Assembly (NCBI GenBank): GCA_029266615.1
Contig: JAQSWN010000050.1
Coordinates: 1 to 40,261 of the forward strand
DNA from: Polyangiaceae bacterium
GTDB taxonomy: Bacteria > Myxococcota_A > Polyangia > Polyangiales > Polyangiaceae
Reading direction: 5' to 3'
DNA: 40,261 bases
The notes under the pieces are model-generated. The model was not told the DNA's origin and did not search any database. It was given only the letters and a program-made list of their open reading frames with translations. Position 1 is the stretch's first letter. Each line of letters opens with the position of its first letter. Below, piece by piece: positions 25,179 through 32,890 of the stretch. Made by a program: the position numbers and the translations under genes.

Positions 25179-27698
25179 TCAGGGCTGGATCGGCGTCTCG
25201 TTGCCGATCGCGGCCCGAACCCACGCCTGCGGGCTTGAAGGCCCGAGGCCCAGGTTCAACAAGCGGTAGAACTGTGAGCTGTAGACCTGCACGACCTTGT
25301 ATTGCCCGCACGAGCTGCTGGGCAGGCGGGCCGTGCAAAGCGGCTGAATATAACGCCGGCCCCCGAACTCGGAGACGCTCAGCGGAACCCCGGCCGAGCC
25401 GAGATAAACCGCGAAGCGGCCGCGGTTCGATGTGTAGTAGTTGACGTCACCGCGGAAGGCAGCCTCCGTTGGGCGCAGCTTGATGTTGTACGGCACCGCT
25501 TCCGCGAGACCGACACTGTTCCCGTTCGACACGTCCGCTACCATCGTGGACTGCGAGTCGAGCGCGCAGATTTGTTCGAGCGACTGCAGGTCGGCCAGGT
25601 TGCACTCGCCGGCAAGCGCGATATTCGGTTGGACCACGAAGCGGACGTAAGACTGAGGGCTAGTGGGACCCAGGTCGATGCGGTAAGGCTCGCCGCCCTC
25701 CAAGTCCAAGACCGTCGCGCGACGCAGGTTGCTGCAGACCTCGGTTGGAAGGCCGCTGGCGCAGCTCGCAGCGACCTCGACCGCGCCGTCCCACACGCTG
25801 AACGGCACGTTGCTACCCAGGTACACGACGTACTGACCGGTGATCGCGGGCGTGAAAACCACCGAGCCCGCATTGCCGGCGGTACCCGTCACGAGTCGGA
25901 TCCCGTAGGAGACGCTCTCCTCCACGGGGGGGGCGCTGGTAGCCGAGCCGAGGGGGCCCGCCGCCAACGTCCGCGTGTCGGCTTCGGCGGTTTGGCACGT
26001 CGCCTCGACGTTTCGGAGGTCCTCGCAGAGCGGCGGGGCAGTGAAGTCCGCAACGCGCTCCCATCCGATGCGAACCGACGGCTGCGTGGGCGCGTAGCTC
26101 GGCTCGAACGTGAGCTGGTAGGTGTGGCCCGCTTCGAGCTCGTAGCGAGAACCGCGGAGGAGCTTGTTGCAGTCCCGAAGGCCGAAGGATTGGGAGCAAG
26201 CGTAACCCACCGGCTGCCCATGTTCGCTCAACGCCAGAGGGATGCCCGGAGAGCCCGTGAAAAGAGCGTACGAAGCGGTCTCTGGCGCGGTGAACTCGGC
26301 CGTGCCGCCGTACACGATGCCGCCGTTGACCGGATCCTCCGACGGCGCGAGCTTCATCACATACGAACGGCTTGTCGTCAACGTGGGGCTGGGCGTCGTC
26401 GCAAGGTTGATCGCTTGGAACGGACCCGCGTTGGCTACCTTGCACGCCCTGCCGAGCGGCTCCAAGTCCCGCTCGATATCACAGGAAGTGTCTGGCTCCG
26501 GGAATTGGAGGGTCAGCTCGTAAGCGGCGTCTACCGGGTTGAAGGTCGGCGGATTAGCGATGGCAATGGTGTAGTCCCGCCCGTTCGAAACCAGGTTGAT
26601 GGTGCCGAAGCTGAACGTGTCCCCGCTGAACACGTACTTTCCATCCGCGTCCGTAACCCCCATCTGTACGCTGTTGGTGATGGCGGCTCGAATTTGGAAA
26701 GGCTCACCGACCGGAGGGCCCGTGAAGCGATAGTAGTCGCGACCACCCTGGCACATGTAGCCATTGATGATGCTGCCGAAGGGTACGGGACGCGCGGTCG
26801 CAGCGGTGTCGTTTGGCTCGAACGCGTCCTCCAGGGCGCAGCTCGGCACCGTGGCGCGAGCTTGGAGGCTGTACTCCCCCGAAGACTTGCCGTACCCGAA
26901 GACCTCGGCGAAGTACACGCCGCCGTCGGAATTGATGAGGCGGGTAGTGGGAGAGCCGGAGGTGTATTCCGGACCGACTCGCTCGCCGTTGCGGTCGAAC
27001 ATGCGCAGGCCAAGCTGCCCGCGCGCCGGCGTGAACGTTAGGTCGACCGCGAGGACTTGCCCGGCGGGCGGTCCCTGAATCCGGTAGTAGTCCGAATCCC
27101 CCCGGCAGATGTAGGCCTCGCTCGGCGTGCTCGTCAGCAAAGAAGCCTCGCTGATCGACTGATTCGGCTCGAGCGAGTCGTCCAGAATGCCGCAGCGCAG
27201 GTTGCCCTGCGTGACCGCGACCGTGTACGGGACGCGTCTCAGGGCGCTTTGAATCTCCAGCGAGTAGACGCCGCCGTCCGACACAGCGGGCAAGAACTCG
27301 TTGTCCTTCGCCTCGCGGTCCCCGATAAACAGCAGGTTGCCGGCTTGGCTGCGCAACAGAGCGTTCAGGTCGCCGGTGTCCGTGCCGTAATCGAAATCAT
27401 CGCTCTGGAATACGAGCGAGACAGTGAACGGGGTGCCGGGCGGCGGTCCCTGGAAGGAGTAGAAGTCGACGTTCTGCGGGCAGCTGACCGCCTGCTGCTG
27501 GGTTCCGAGGGGCAGATTCACGGCCGTGACCGCGCTCTGATTGGGCTCCAGCGGGTCGTCGGCGCACGGGTCGAGCGATTGGCTCGACGAGGCGCTGTCC
27601 TCCTCCCCCACGGTCGCGGCGCCTTCCGGCGAACCGCAACCGGTTACGAGTGAGGAGAGCGCAAGGAGGTGAGCAAGAAGCTGTTTGGAGATCTTCAT
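25179..27698 (-). CDS. Lipoprotein with three PPC-like and three shared Cys modules
   Basis: An 839-residue lipoprotein (lipobox LVTGC, Cys21). Residues of about 40-405 hold three PPC-like modules, each with 'DxxEPN(Q/D)...' and 'D(F/Y)Y.(F/I).GPP.G' (for example DDSLEPNQS and DSDYYRIQGPPAGQ). PPC domains are beta-sandwiches usually attached to secreted proteases and nucleases. Residues of about 406-555, 556-696 and 697-839 are three copies of the cluster's shared module (SYGIRL, VYLGSNVPFSVWD, TSPQSYVRFVV in the second). No enzymatic domain is present. The ATG at 27698 is chosen over TTG 27725 because the signal peptide MKISKQLLAHLLALSSLVTGC starts there. It follows its paralogue by 27 bases, an operon. 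Function unknown. Confidence 0.85.
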   Translation of the reverse strand: MKISKQLLAHLLALSSLVTGCGSPEGAATVGEEDSASSSQSLDPCADDPLEPNQSAVTAVNLPLGTQQQAVSCPQNVDFYSFQGPPPGTPFTVSLVFQSDDFDYGTDTGDLNALLRSQAGNLLFIGDREAKDNEFLPAVSDGGVYSLEIQSALRRVPYTVAVTQGNLRCGILDDSLEPNQSISEASLLTSTPSEAYICRGDSDYYRIQGPPAGQVLAVDLTFTPARGQLGLRMFDRNGERVGPEYTSGSPTTRLINSDGGVYFAEVFGYGKSSGEYSLQARATVPSCALEDAFEPNDTAATARPVPFGSIINGYMCQGGRDYYRFTGPPVGEPFQIRAAITNSVQMGVTDADGKYVFSGDTFSFGTINLVSNGRDYTIAIANPPTFNPVDAAYELTLQFPEPDTSCDIERDLEPLGRACKVANAGPFQAINLATTPSPTLTTSRSYVMKLAPSEDPVNGGIVYGGTAEFTAPETASYALFTGSPGIPLALSEHGQPVGYACSQSFGLRDCNKLLRGSRYELEAGHTYQLTFEPSYAPTQPSVRIGWERVADFTAPPLCEDLRNVEATCQTAEADTRTLAAGPLGSATSAPPVEESVSYGIRLVTGTAGNAGSVVFTPAITGQYVVYLGSNVPFSVWDGAVEVAASCASGLPTEVCSNLRRATVLDLEGGEPYRIDLGPTSPQSYVRFVVQPNIALAGECNLADLQSLEQICALDSQSTMVADVSNGNSVGLAEAVPYNIKLRPTEAAFRGDVNYYTSNRGRFAVYLGSAGVPLSVSEFGGRRYIQPLCTARLPSSSCGQYKVVQVYSSQFYRLLNLGLGPSSPQAWVRAAIGNETPIQP

Positions 27699-27725
27699 GA
27701 TTTTCACCCGGCCTGAGGGGCGCAA

Positions 27726-30599
27726 TTAGTCGTTGCTGGAGTCGAGCAACACGCGGATGCGATTGGACGGAGTTACGGGTCCGAGCTCGAGCCGGTAAGT
27801 CCGGTCCGCTTTCAGCTCGAAGCGCGTGCCGCGGCGGAACGCGACGCATGCCGACGACGAGAGCTGTTCCGTGCACGTCGCGCCCAACTGGAGCAACCCG
27901 TCGTAGAGGCGGAACGGGACGTGCGGCGCTCCGAGGAACAGCTGATAGCTGCCGGAGATCGTCGGCTGGAAGGTGAGCGCGCCGGCGTTGCCGTCGGTGC
28001 CGACCACCAAGTTGACGTAGCTCGCGACACCAGGCGGTAGGGGCGTGGCCGGCCCCTCGTCGCTCAGGGCGCTCGCGTCGATGCTCGGTAGCGAAGCCGA
28101 CGTGGGGATGGCGCAGGCAACCGCTTCGTCCGGCAACTCAGTGGGGCCACAGACGGCAGGGGCTGGAGGCTCGACGCGCTTCAGCAGCAGCCGCGGAGAG
28201 GCTGCCGTCGTCGCGCCCAAGTCCAACCGGTAGGTGCGTCGGCTGTCCAGCTGCACCGTTACGGCACGGCGGAACGTGGCGCAGTCCTCGGCAGGAAGGC
28301 TCCGCTGACAAGTCAAGGGGACCTCCGCCGTCTCGTCCCACACGACGACGGGCACGGCCGCGGATAAGAAGAGCTCATAGGTGCCGGACAAAGGAGGCGT
28401 GAAGGTCACGCTGCCTGATCTCACACCCGTCGTACCGGCGAGCTGCGTCAACGTGAGGGCGTTCTCCGTGAGTGCCGGTCCCGTCGTCTGGAACGGGCCA
28501 GCCTGCATGGCCGCATCCACCAAGTCCCGCACGCAAGCGGCGCCGCGGTCCGGCAGCTGCTGGTTCGTGCACTCGAGCGCGCTGATGACCGTGCGCTGGA
28601 TACCGATGCGGACGAATTTTTGCGGGAAGCTCGGCCCGATTTGGACGATGTAGCGCACGCCCCCCGTCAGGTCGTACCGATAGACGCGCTTGAGCTTGTT
28701 GCACTGACGTGCGTCCAAGGCGGTGATGCACTCAGGTTCCATCACCCCCGTCGGCGACCGGACCTCCGTACGGGCACCGGGGGAGCCGGTGAAGAGAGTG
28801 TAGGAACCTGTCTCGGTGGGAGTGAAGGCAAAGACTCCTCGATTGCCAACCGAGCTCTCCGAAAGCGTGACGTTGTAGGAGATTCCTTCGGCTACGTCGG
28901 GAGCACTTTCGTCGCTGAGTGCCGCCTGCACGGCGCCGAACGGGCCGCCGTTGGCAATTCCGCAAGCTACGCCCAAGGAGCCGATCTCGGCGCCCACCGA
29001 GCACAACCGCGACGCGTCGCGAAGAGTGATGGAGTAGCTGTTGCTCTGTGCCGTGCGGGGGTCCAAAACGATGCGGTAACGCCCCCCGTTCGAAGATTGC
29101 TCGAAAAGCGCCAGGCCGGGCTTCGTGACGAGCTTCTCTTGGACCAAGCCCGTGTCGCTCAACAGGCGAACGAGAACCGGCCCCGCAAGCTCGCTGAACG
29201 CGACTTCCACCTCGAACCGCACTCGGCTCGGCGGCGCTTGGAAGCGGAATTGGTCGACGTTGCCCAGGCAGCTGCTCGCTTCGATTCGACCCGGGTAGGG
29301 CACCGAGGTGGCGCGAAAAGAGCTGTCGTTGGGCTCGTACGTATCTTCGACACTGACGCACGCGAGTGGGAGCTGGGGGCTGCTGAAGTGGACGTCGTAC
29401 TGCTGCGCAACGGAGTCATTGCTGGCACGCACTACCAGCTGATACGTGCCTCCGTCCGAGATCGTGCCGACCAGCTCCGCTGCCGGCGCACCGTCCACCG
29501 GCTCGACGAGAGTGCGCCCGGTCGCGACGGTGACGCCGCCTTGATTGATGAGCTCGACGGTCGCGTCCGCAGGTCCCGCGAACTCTACACTTGCGAAGAA
29601 CGGCGTGCCAGCCGCGGCCCCTTGGAACGAGTAGTAGTCCGGCAGGTCGCCGCACAAGAAGGCTTCAAAGTCCGTCGTACCGCTCACGGGGGTGGACAGA
29701 CCTGGTCGATCATTGGGCTCCAGGCCGTCCTCGTCGCCGCACGATGAGACCGGATGGTAACCGAGCTCAGTTCGAATCTCGTACGTGTTACTGGGCGAGC
29801 CGTACGTGTTGTTGAAGTTCGGGCCAGCAACTTGAAGGGTGTAGATGCCTCCGTTCGAAATCACACTCACGGTCTCGTTGTCGTTACGGGACCGTGCGCG
29901 GTAAGACGAAGAGGTGCTCGACAGATCGAAGTCCAGGTCGCCGGCTTCATGGTCGAAGACGAGATTGACGGTGAATTCCTGACCAGTCGGCGGGCCCTGG
30001 AATTGGTAGTAGTCGTTTTCCCCCGCACAGCTAAACGCACTGTACGGCACCCCGAACGGGATGGGCTTGAACTCCCCATAAAAATCGTTCGGCTCGTCGG
30101 GATCCGGCTCAGAGCACCGAGGGAGGCTGCCGAGCGCGCTCTCGAGGCGGTACGTGGCACTGCGCCGTCCCTCGACTTGCAGATAGTACTGACCGCCGTT
30201 GGAAACGGCGGAGATGACGCGATTGTCGCCGGTTCCGTAACTATAGGTCACGAAATTCCCGGCCGCGTCCGTGAGATAGAAATCTATCTCCGACTGGATG
30301 CTCGAGAACTGGAGCCGAAGCGAGAAAGCCTGACCGGAGGCCGGGCCCTGGAAGGTGTAATAGTCACGCAGGTTCGACTCGCAGAAGGCCCCGGGCTGCG
30401 TGGTGCCAAAAGCGTAGGGCGCCGCCGTGGCCCGTGTATCATTGGGTTCCGACGCTTCCTCGGTGCAGTCCACCAAGGCCCCTTGCGCGATGCGTGACAA
30501 CTCCTCCGAAGGGACTGACGCGTCGACGGTGCAGCCGCCAAGCGCGAGCAAGACTGGCAGCGCCATCTTCAAAGCATGCGGACTCGCGGCACTCCTCAT
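27726..30599 (-). CDS. Lipoprotein with four PPC-like and three shared Cys modules
   Basis: A 957-residue lipoprotein (lipobox LGGC, Cys23) and paralogue of the next gene in the operon. Four PPC-like modules fill residues of about 40-525, marked by EASEPNDTRATA, DPDEPNDFYG, EDGLEPNDRPG and EDTYEPNDSS, each with a 'YYxFQG' partner (VDQFRFQAPP in the fourth). Three shared modules follow at about 531-675, 676-815 and 816-957; the last is the best kept (SYVNL, LFLGAPHVPFRLYDG, TPSNRIRVLL). The start ATG 30599 has a good ribosome site, GAGG 7 bases before it; the frame is open to 30812, but that part has no signal sequence. It is probably the first gene of a minus-strand transcript. Function unknown; no catalytic motif is visible. 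Confidence 0.86.
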   Translation of the reverse strand: MRSAASPHALKMALPVLLALGGCTVDASVPSEELSRIAQGALVDCTEEASEPNDTRATAAPYAFGTTQPGAFCESNLRDYYTFQGPASGQAFSLRLQFSSIQSEIDFYLTDAAGNFVTYSYGTGDNRVISAVSNGGQYYLQVEGRRSATYRLESALGSLPRCSEPDPDEPNDFYGEFKPIPFGVPYSAFSCAGENDYYQFQGPPTGQEFTVNLVFDHEAGDLDFDLSSTSSSYRARSRNDNETVSVISNGGIYTLQVAGPNFNNTYGSPSNTYEIRTELGYHPVSSCGDEDGLEPNDRPGLSTPVSGTTDFEAFLCGDLPDYYSFQGAAAGTPFFASVEFAGPADATVELINQGGVTVATGRTLVEPVDGAPAAELVGTISDGGTYQLVVRASNDSVAQQYDVHFSSPQLPLACVSVEDTYEPNDSSFRATSVPYPGRIEASSCLGNVDQFRFQAPPSRVRFEVEVAFSELAGPVLVRLLSDTGLVQEKLVTKPGLALFEQSSNGGRYRIVLDPRTAQSNSYSITLRDASRLCSVGAEIGSLGVACGIANGGPFGAVQAALSDESAPDVAEGISYNVTLSESSVGNRGVFAFTPTETGSYTLFTGSPGARTEVRSPTGVMEPECITALDARQCNKLKRVYRYDLTGGVRYIVQIGPSFPQKFVRIGIQRTVISALECTNQQLPDRGAACVRDLVDAAMQAGPFQTTGPALTENALTLTQLAGTTGVRSGSVTFTPPLSGTYELFLSAAVPVVVWDETAEVPLTCQRSLPAEDCATFRRAVTVQLDSRRTYRLDLGATTAASPRLLLKRVEPPAPAVCGPTELPDEAVACAIPTSASLPSIDASALSDEGPATPLPPGVASYVNLVVGTDGNAGALTFQPTISGSYQLFLGAPHVPFRLYDGLLQLGATCTEQLSSSACVAFRRGTRFELKADRTYRLELGPVTPSNRIRVLLDSSND

Positions 30600-31219
30600 C
30601 ACATCACCTCTTCGCCGCACCTTCGACTTCTCTGACCCGCGTAGCAAGCGCCATCTCGCTAACGTGCGGACTTGTTTCTCTAGCGGCATATCGGTAGCGA
30701 AAGGATGACGAGGGTGTGTGCGAGCAAACTCGAAACAGGACCCGGCACTGAATGCGCATATGGAGCAATTGCACGCGCAGCCTCGCTTCTCCGGAAGGTG
30801 ATGAGTCGCCATGCGGCGTTGCTTTCACGGCTGACGCGCTCGATGGCGGCAACTCGACCTTAAACGCGAAAGCCGAGGTCAGCGTCGTACCGCCCGCACG
30901 GAACGCGCCACGACGATGGTCCAGACGCTCGCACGCACCGGCGATGACGACCTGTACACGTACGACGAGCGAGTCGAAGCTGGTCTTCGCACTCGACCGT
31001 CAAGGCATGAGCCGGACGGCCTCGAGTGAGATGAGGGCGTCGCGAACGGCGCGGCCTTCGTAGCCCATGTCGCGACATGACGCAGCAGACCGGCAACTGC
31101 TCGGCCAGCCCCGATAGCGAATCTGGCGAAGCGGCTCGCCGGCTTTCGTCATATTTTTCTCGAACGAACGCCGCTGACTTTGCAGTATCCGGTTTGAAGA
31201 TTTCCCGATTACTGTCAAG
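30600..31219. other. Divergent intergenic region, 620 bases
   Basis: It separates the minus-strand lipoprotein operon from the plus-strand Tat/matrixin pair and must carry promoters for both. It holds GAGGTGA (ribosome site of the 30599 start) and a perfect 14-base palindrome CATGTCGCGACATG at 31066-31079, a possible operator. The small open frames within it show no recognisable protein. No convincing promoter boxes were identified. Confidence 0.5.
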
Positions 31220-31792
31220 ATGCTTCGATCAATGGCCTTGCTTTCGCGTCGTTCGCTGCTCACGGGTGTCGGTTCGAGTCTGGTTACGGGGGTCGCGACC
31301 TCCGCGCATGCCACCGTGGTGCGCAGCGTCTCGCTCGCGGCGCTCGCCAAGGGCTCGCGTGGCATCGCGGTGGTGACGCCGCTGGCGAGTGAAAGCCACT
31401 ACGAGGATTTGGGGCGTCGTCGTCGCATCGTGACCGACACGCGCGTTCGCATCGAAGAGAGCCTGGCCAAAGCCGAGGGAATGGATCGCGAAGTCATCGT
31501 GCGCACGCTGGGCGGCAGCGTGGGCCGCGAGGGCGAGCGCGTGCATGGCCAGGTGCAGTGGGCGCACTCCAAGCCGTGCGTCGCGTTCTTGCTCCAAGGC
31601 CCGGAGGGCGTTTTTTACGTGAACGGCATGTCCCAGGGCCACTACCCCATCTTGGCCCGAGGAGAGCGCCTGCTCACGACGAGCCCGGACCTGCCTGAGA
31701 TCGTGGATTTCGAAAGCTCGGCCGTGAAGGTGCTGTCGGGCACCGAGCTCGGTCGTGCCCGCAGCTTGATCCGCGCGGCGGTGCAGCCGTGA
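31220..31792 (+). CDS. Hypothetical exported protein, Tat-like signal
   Basis: A 190-residue protein I cannot place in a family. The N-terminus has SRRSLLTGVGSSLVTGV and a likely cleavage after SAHA, which looks like a twin-arginine signal. The mature part has TPLASESHYEDLGRRRRIVT, an alternating polar beta-rich stretch (REVIVRTLGGSVGREGERVH) and a hydrophobic FLLQGPEGVFYVNGMSQGHY. The stop codon overlaps the start of the metalloprotease (GTGA, 31789-31792), so the two are translationally coupled and may act together, for example as partner or inhibitor of the protease; that is inference. ATG 31220 or 31232 could be the start; neither has a clear ribosome site. Confidence 0.75.
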   Translation: MLRSMALLSRRSLLTGVGSSLVTGVATSAHATVVRSVSLAALAKGSRGIAVVTPLASESHYEDLGRRRRIVTDTRVRIEESLAKAEGMDREVIVRTLGGSVGREGERVHGQVQWAHSKPCVAFLLQGPEGVFYVNGMSQGHYPILARGERLLTTSPDLPEIVDFESSAVKVLSGTELGRARSLIRAAVQP

Positions 31793-32709
31793 GCGCGGCC
31801 CGTTGGCTATCCAGCTTGGTCTGCGCCGGGCTGCTGCTCGCGAGCAGTACCGCGGCTGCGTTCTGTCGTACCACCACGTGTGACCCGAACGATCTCGACG
31901 TCGACTGCGAGATCGAAGACCTGTGCGTCGTGAGCGGTATCCCGCTCGCCTGGGCCAGCAGCTGCGTCACGGTAGCGGTGCACGACCTCGGCTCGCCGCG
32001 GAACGGACTGAGCTACGACGACGTAGAGACTGCGGTGAAGCAAGCCTTCGACGCGTGGAACGACGTGTCGTGCCCCGGCGGCAAGCTCAGCATCCAAGCG
32101 AACGTCATCGGCGCCGTGGAATGCGGTGTCTCCGAGTACAACAGCCGCGCCGGCAACGCGAACATCGTGCTGTTTCGGGAAGACGACTGGCCCCATGTAG
32201 GCGCCGCCAACGCCATCGGCCTCACCACGACCCGCTTCGACACCAAGACGGGGGAGCTCTGGGACGCGGACATCGAGCTCAACGGGATCGGCGCGACCCT
32301 CACCGTCGGCGATCCAATTCAAGGAGACGACTTGCTGAGCGTGCTCACGCACGAGGCAGGTCACTTCCTTGGACTGTCCCACTCGCTGGACGGGGCCGCG
32401 ACCATGAAATCCATTTACGACCCCTCGCGAGACGGCGACTCCTTCCGCAGCTTGTCGTCGGACGACGTCGAGGGAATTTGCGCTATTTATCCGCCGGATC
32501 GAGTAGCGGCGACCGACAGCTGCGAAAACCGGCATGGCTTCTCCGGCCAGTGCCGCGCGGATCAGCCCGAGCCGGACGAATCGAGCGGTTGCAGCCTGAA
32601 CACCCGCACGGGTGCGCTGAGCCGGACGCGCGGACAATCCGCGGCGCTGTTCGGATTCGTCGCCATGCTCACGGGTCTCCGCCTTGCGCGTCGGCGTCGC
32701 ATCGTGTAG
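31789..32709 (+). CDS. Matrixin-like metalloprotease with MYXO-CTERM tail
   Basis: A secreted zinc protease of 306 residues. A signal peptide ends near TAAA|FC. The zinc site is HEAGHFLGLSHS (HExxHxxGxxH, about residue 193), followed by a Met-turn candidate in AATMKSIYDP, as in metzincins of the matrixin type. Near residue 170 the segment WDADIELNG is also typical. The C-terminus has a Cys-containing GCSLNT, a hydrophobic stretch (AALFGFVAMLTGL) and RLARRRR. This is the layout of a MYXO-CTERM sorting tail that directs proteins to the myxobacterial surface. It starts with GTG inside the stop of the preceding gene. The leader of aroG follows 14 bases after its stop. Confidence 0.88.
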   Translation: MSAARWLSSLVCAGLLLASSTAAAFCRTTTCDPNDLDVDCEIEDLCVVSGIPLAWASSCVTVAVHDLGSPRNGLSYDDVETAVKQAFDAWNDVSCPGGKLSIQANVIGAVECGVSEYNSRAGNANIVLFREDDWPHVGAANAIGLTTTRFDTKTGELWDADIELNGIGATLTVGDPIQGDDLLSVLTHEAGHFLGLSHSLDGAATMKSIYDPSRDGDSFRSLSSDDVEGICAIYPPDRVAATDSCENRHGFSGQCRADQPEPDESSGCSLNTRTGALSRTRGQSAALFGFVAMLTGLRLARRRRIV

Positions 32710-32723
32710 CTTGCAGTTACTTC

Positions 32724-32795
32724 ATGGCCTCTCGTCGCTTCTTTTGGTTTGGCTATTGGCGCGCTGAAACAGCGGCGACAGGGTCGAGCCTTTAG
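32724..32795 (+). CDS. Aromatic-rich leader peptide of aroG
   Basis: A 23-residue open frame starting MASRRFFWFGYW and ending at TAG. Residues 6-12 hold three Phe, two Trp and one Tyr, six aromatics in seven codons, directly upstream of a strong terminator and DAHP synthase. That is the hallmark of an attenuation leader peptide such as those of trp and phe operons. No Shine-Dalgarno sequence is visible (TTGCAGTTACTTC before ATG), so translation may be weak or nearly leaderless. Chance cannot be fully excluded, but the matching RNA segments make it unlikely. Confidence 0.82.
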   Translation: MASRRFFWFGYWRAETAATGSSL

Positions 32796-32818
32796 TTAGA
32801 AACGACGAAAAGGTTAGA

Positions 32819-32865
32819 AGAAAGCCCCGGTCGCCGCAAAGCGACGCGGGGCTTTCTGTTTTTCT
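32819..32865 (+). terminator. Strong intrinsic terminator in the aroG leader
   Basis: Arms 32819-32834 and 32841-32857 form 16 base pairs with one bulged G and a 6-base loop (AGAAAGCCCC/GGGGCTTTCT plus GTCGC/GCGAC), followed by GTTTTTCT. It lies 25 bases before the aroG ATG. It could also end the upstream protease transcript, but its place after the aromatic leader peptide points to attenuation. Confidence 0.92.
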
Positions 32866-32890
32866 GGGCCCCGAGCGAAAACCTAGAACC

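Larger units (their letters stand above)
32724..32865 (+). promoter_or_regulatory. Predicted ribosome-mediated attenuator controlling aroG
   Basis: Four segments can pair alternately. Segment 1 is GTCGC (32734-32738, codons 4-6, next to the aromatic codons). Segment 2 is 32775-32793 and begins GCGAC. Segment 3 is 32819-32834 and ends GTCGC. Segment 4 is 32841-32857 and begins GCGAC. A ribosome stalled on the aromatic codons (32739-32759) would cover segment 1 and leave segment 2 free to pair with 3 (GCGAC/GTCGC, GGG/CCC and GC.CTTT/AAAGC, about 13 pairs), so aroG is read. A ribosome reaching the stop (32793-32795) would cover segment 2, and 3:4 forms the terminator. Without translation, 1:2 pairs and again 3:4 forms. 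Scarcity of Phe, Tyr or Trp should therefore raise aroG. The pairing was worked out by eye. Confidence 0.78.

Noticed and set aside
25302..27041. Long plus-strand frame (579 residues) opposite the PPC-like lipoprotein gene
   Set aside because: Arg/Ala-rich sequence without motifs, antisense to a gene with clear signal peptide and repeated modules; an effect of high GC codon use.
30752..31063. 103-residue plus-strand frame in the divergent intergenic region
   Set aside because: No recognisable features; low-complexity Arg/Ser/Thr content typical of non-coding GC-rich frames.
32819..32865. Reading the hairpin only as the terminator of the protease gene
   Set aside because: It may do that too, but the aromatic leader frame and the alternating complementary segments just upstream fit attenuation of aroG much better.
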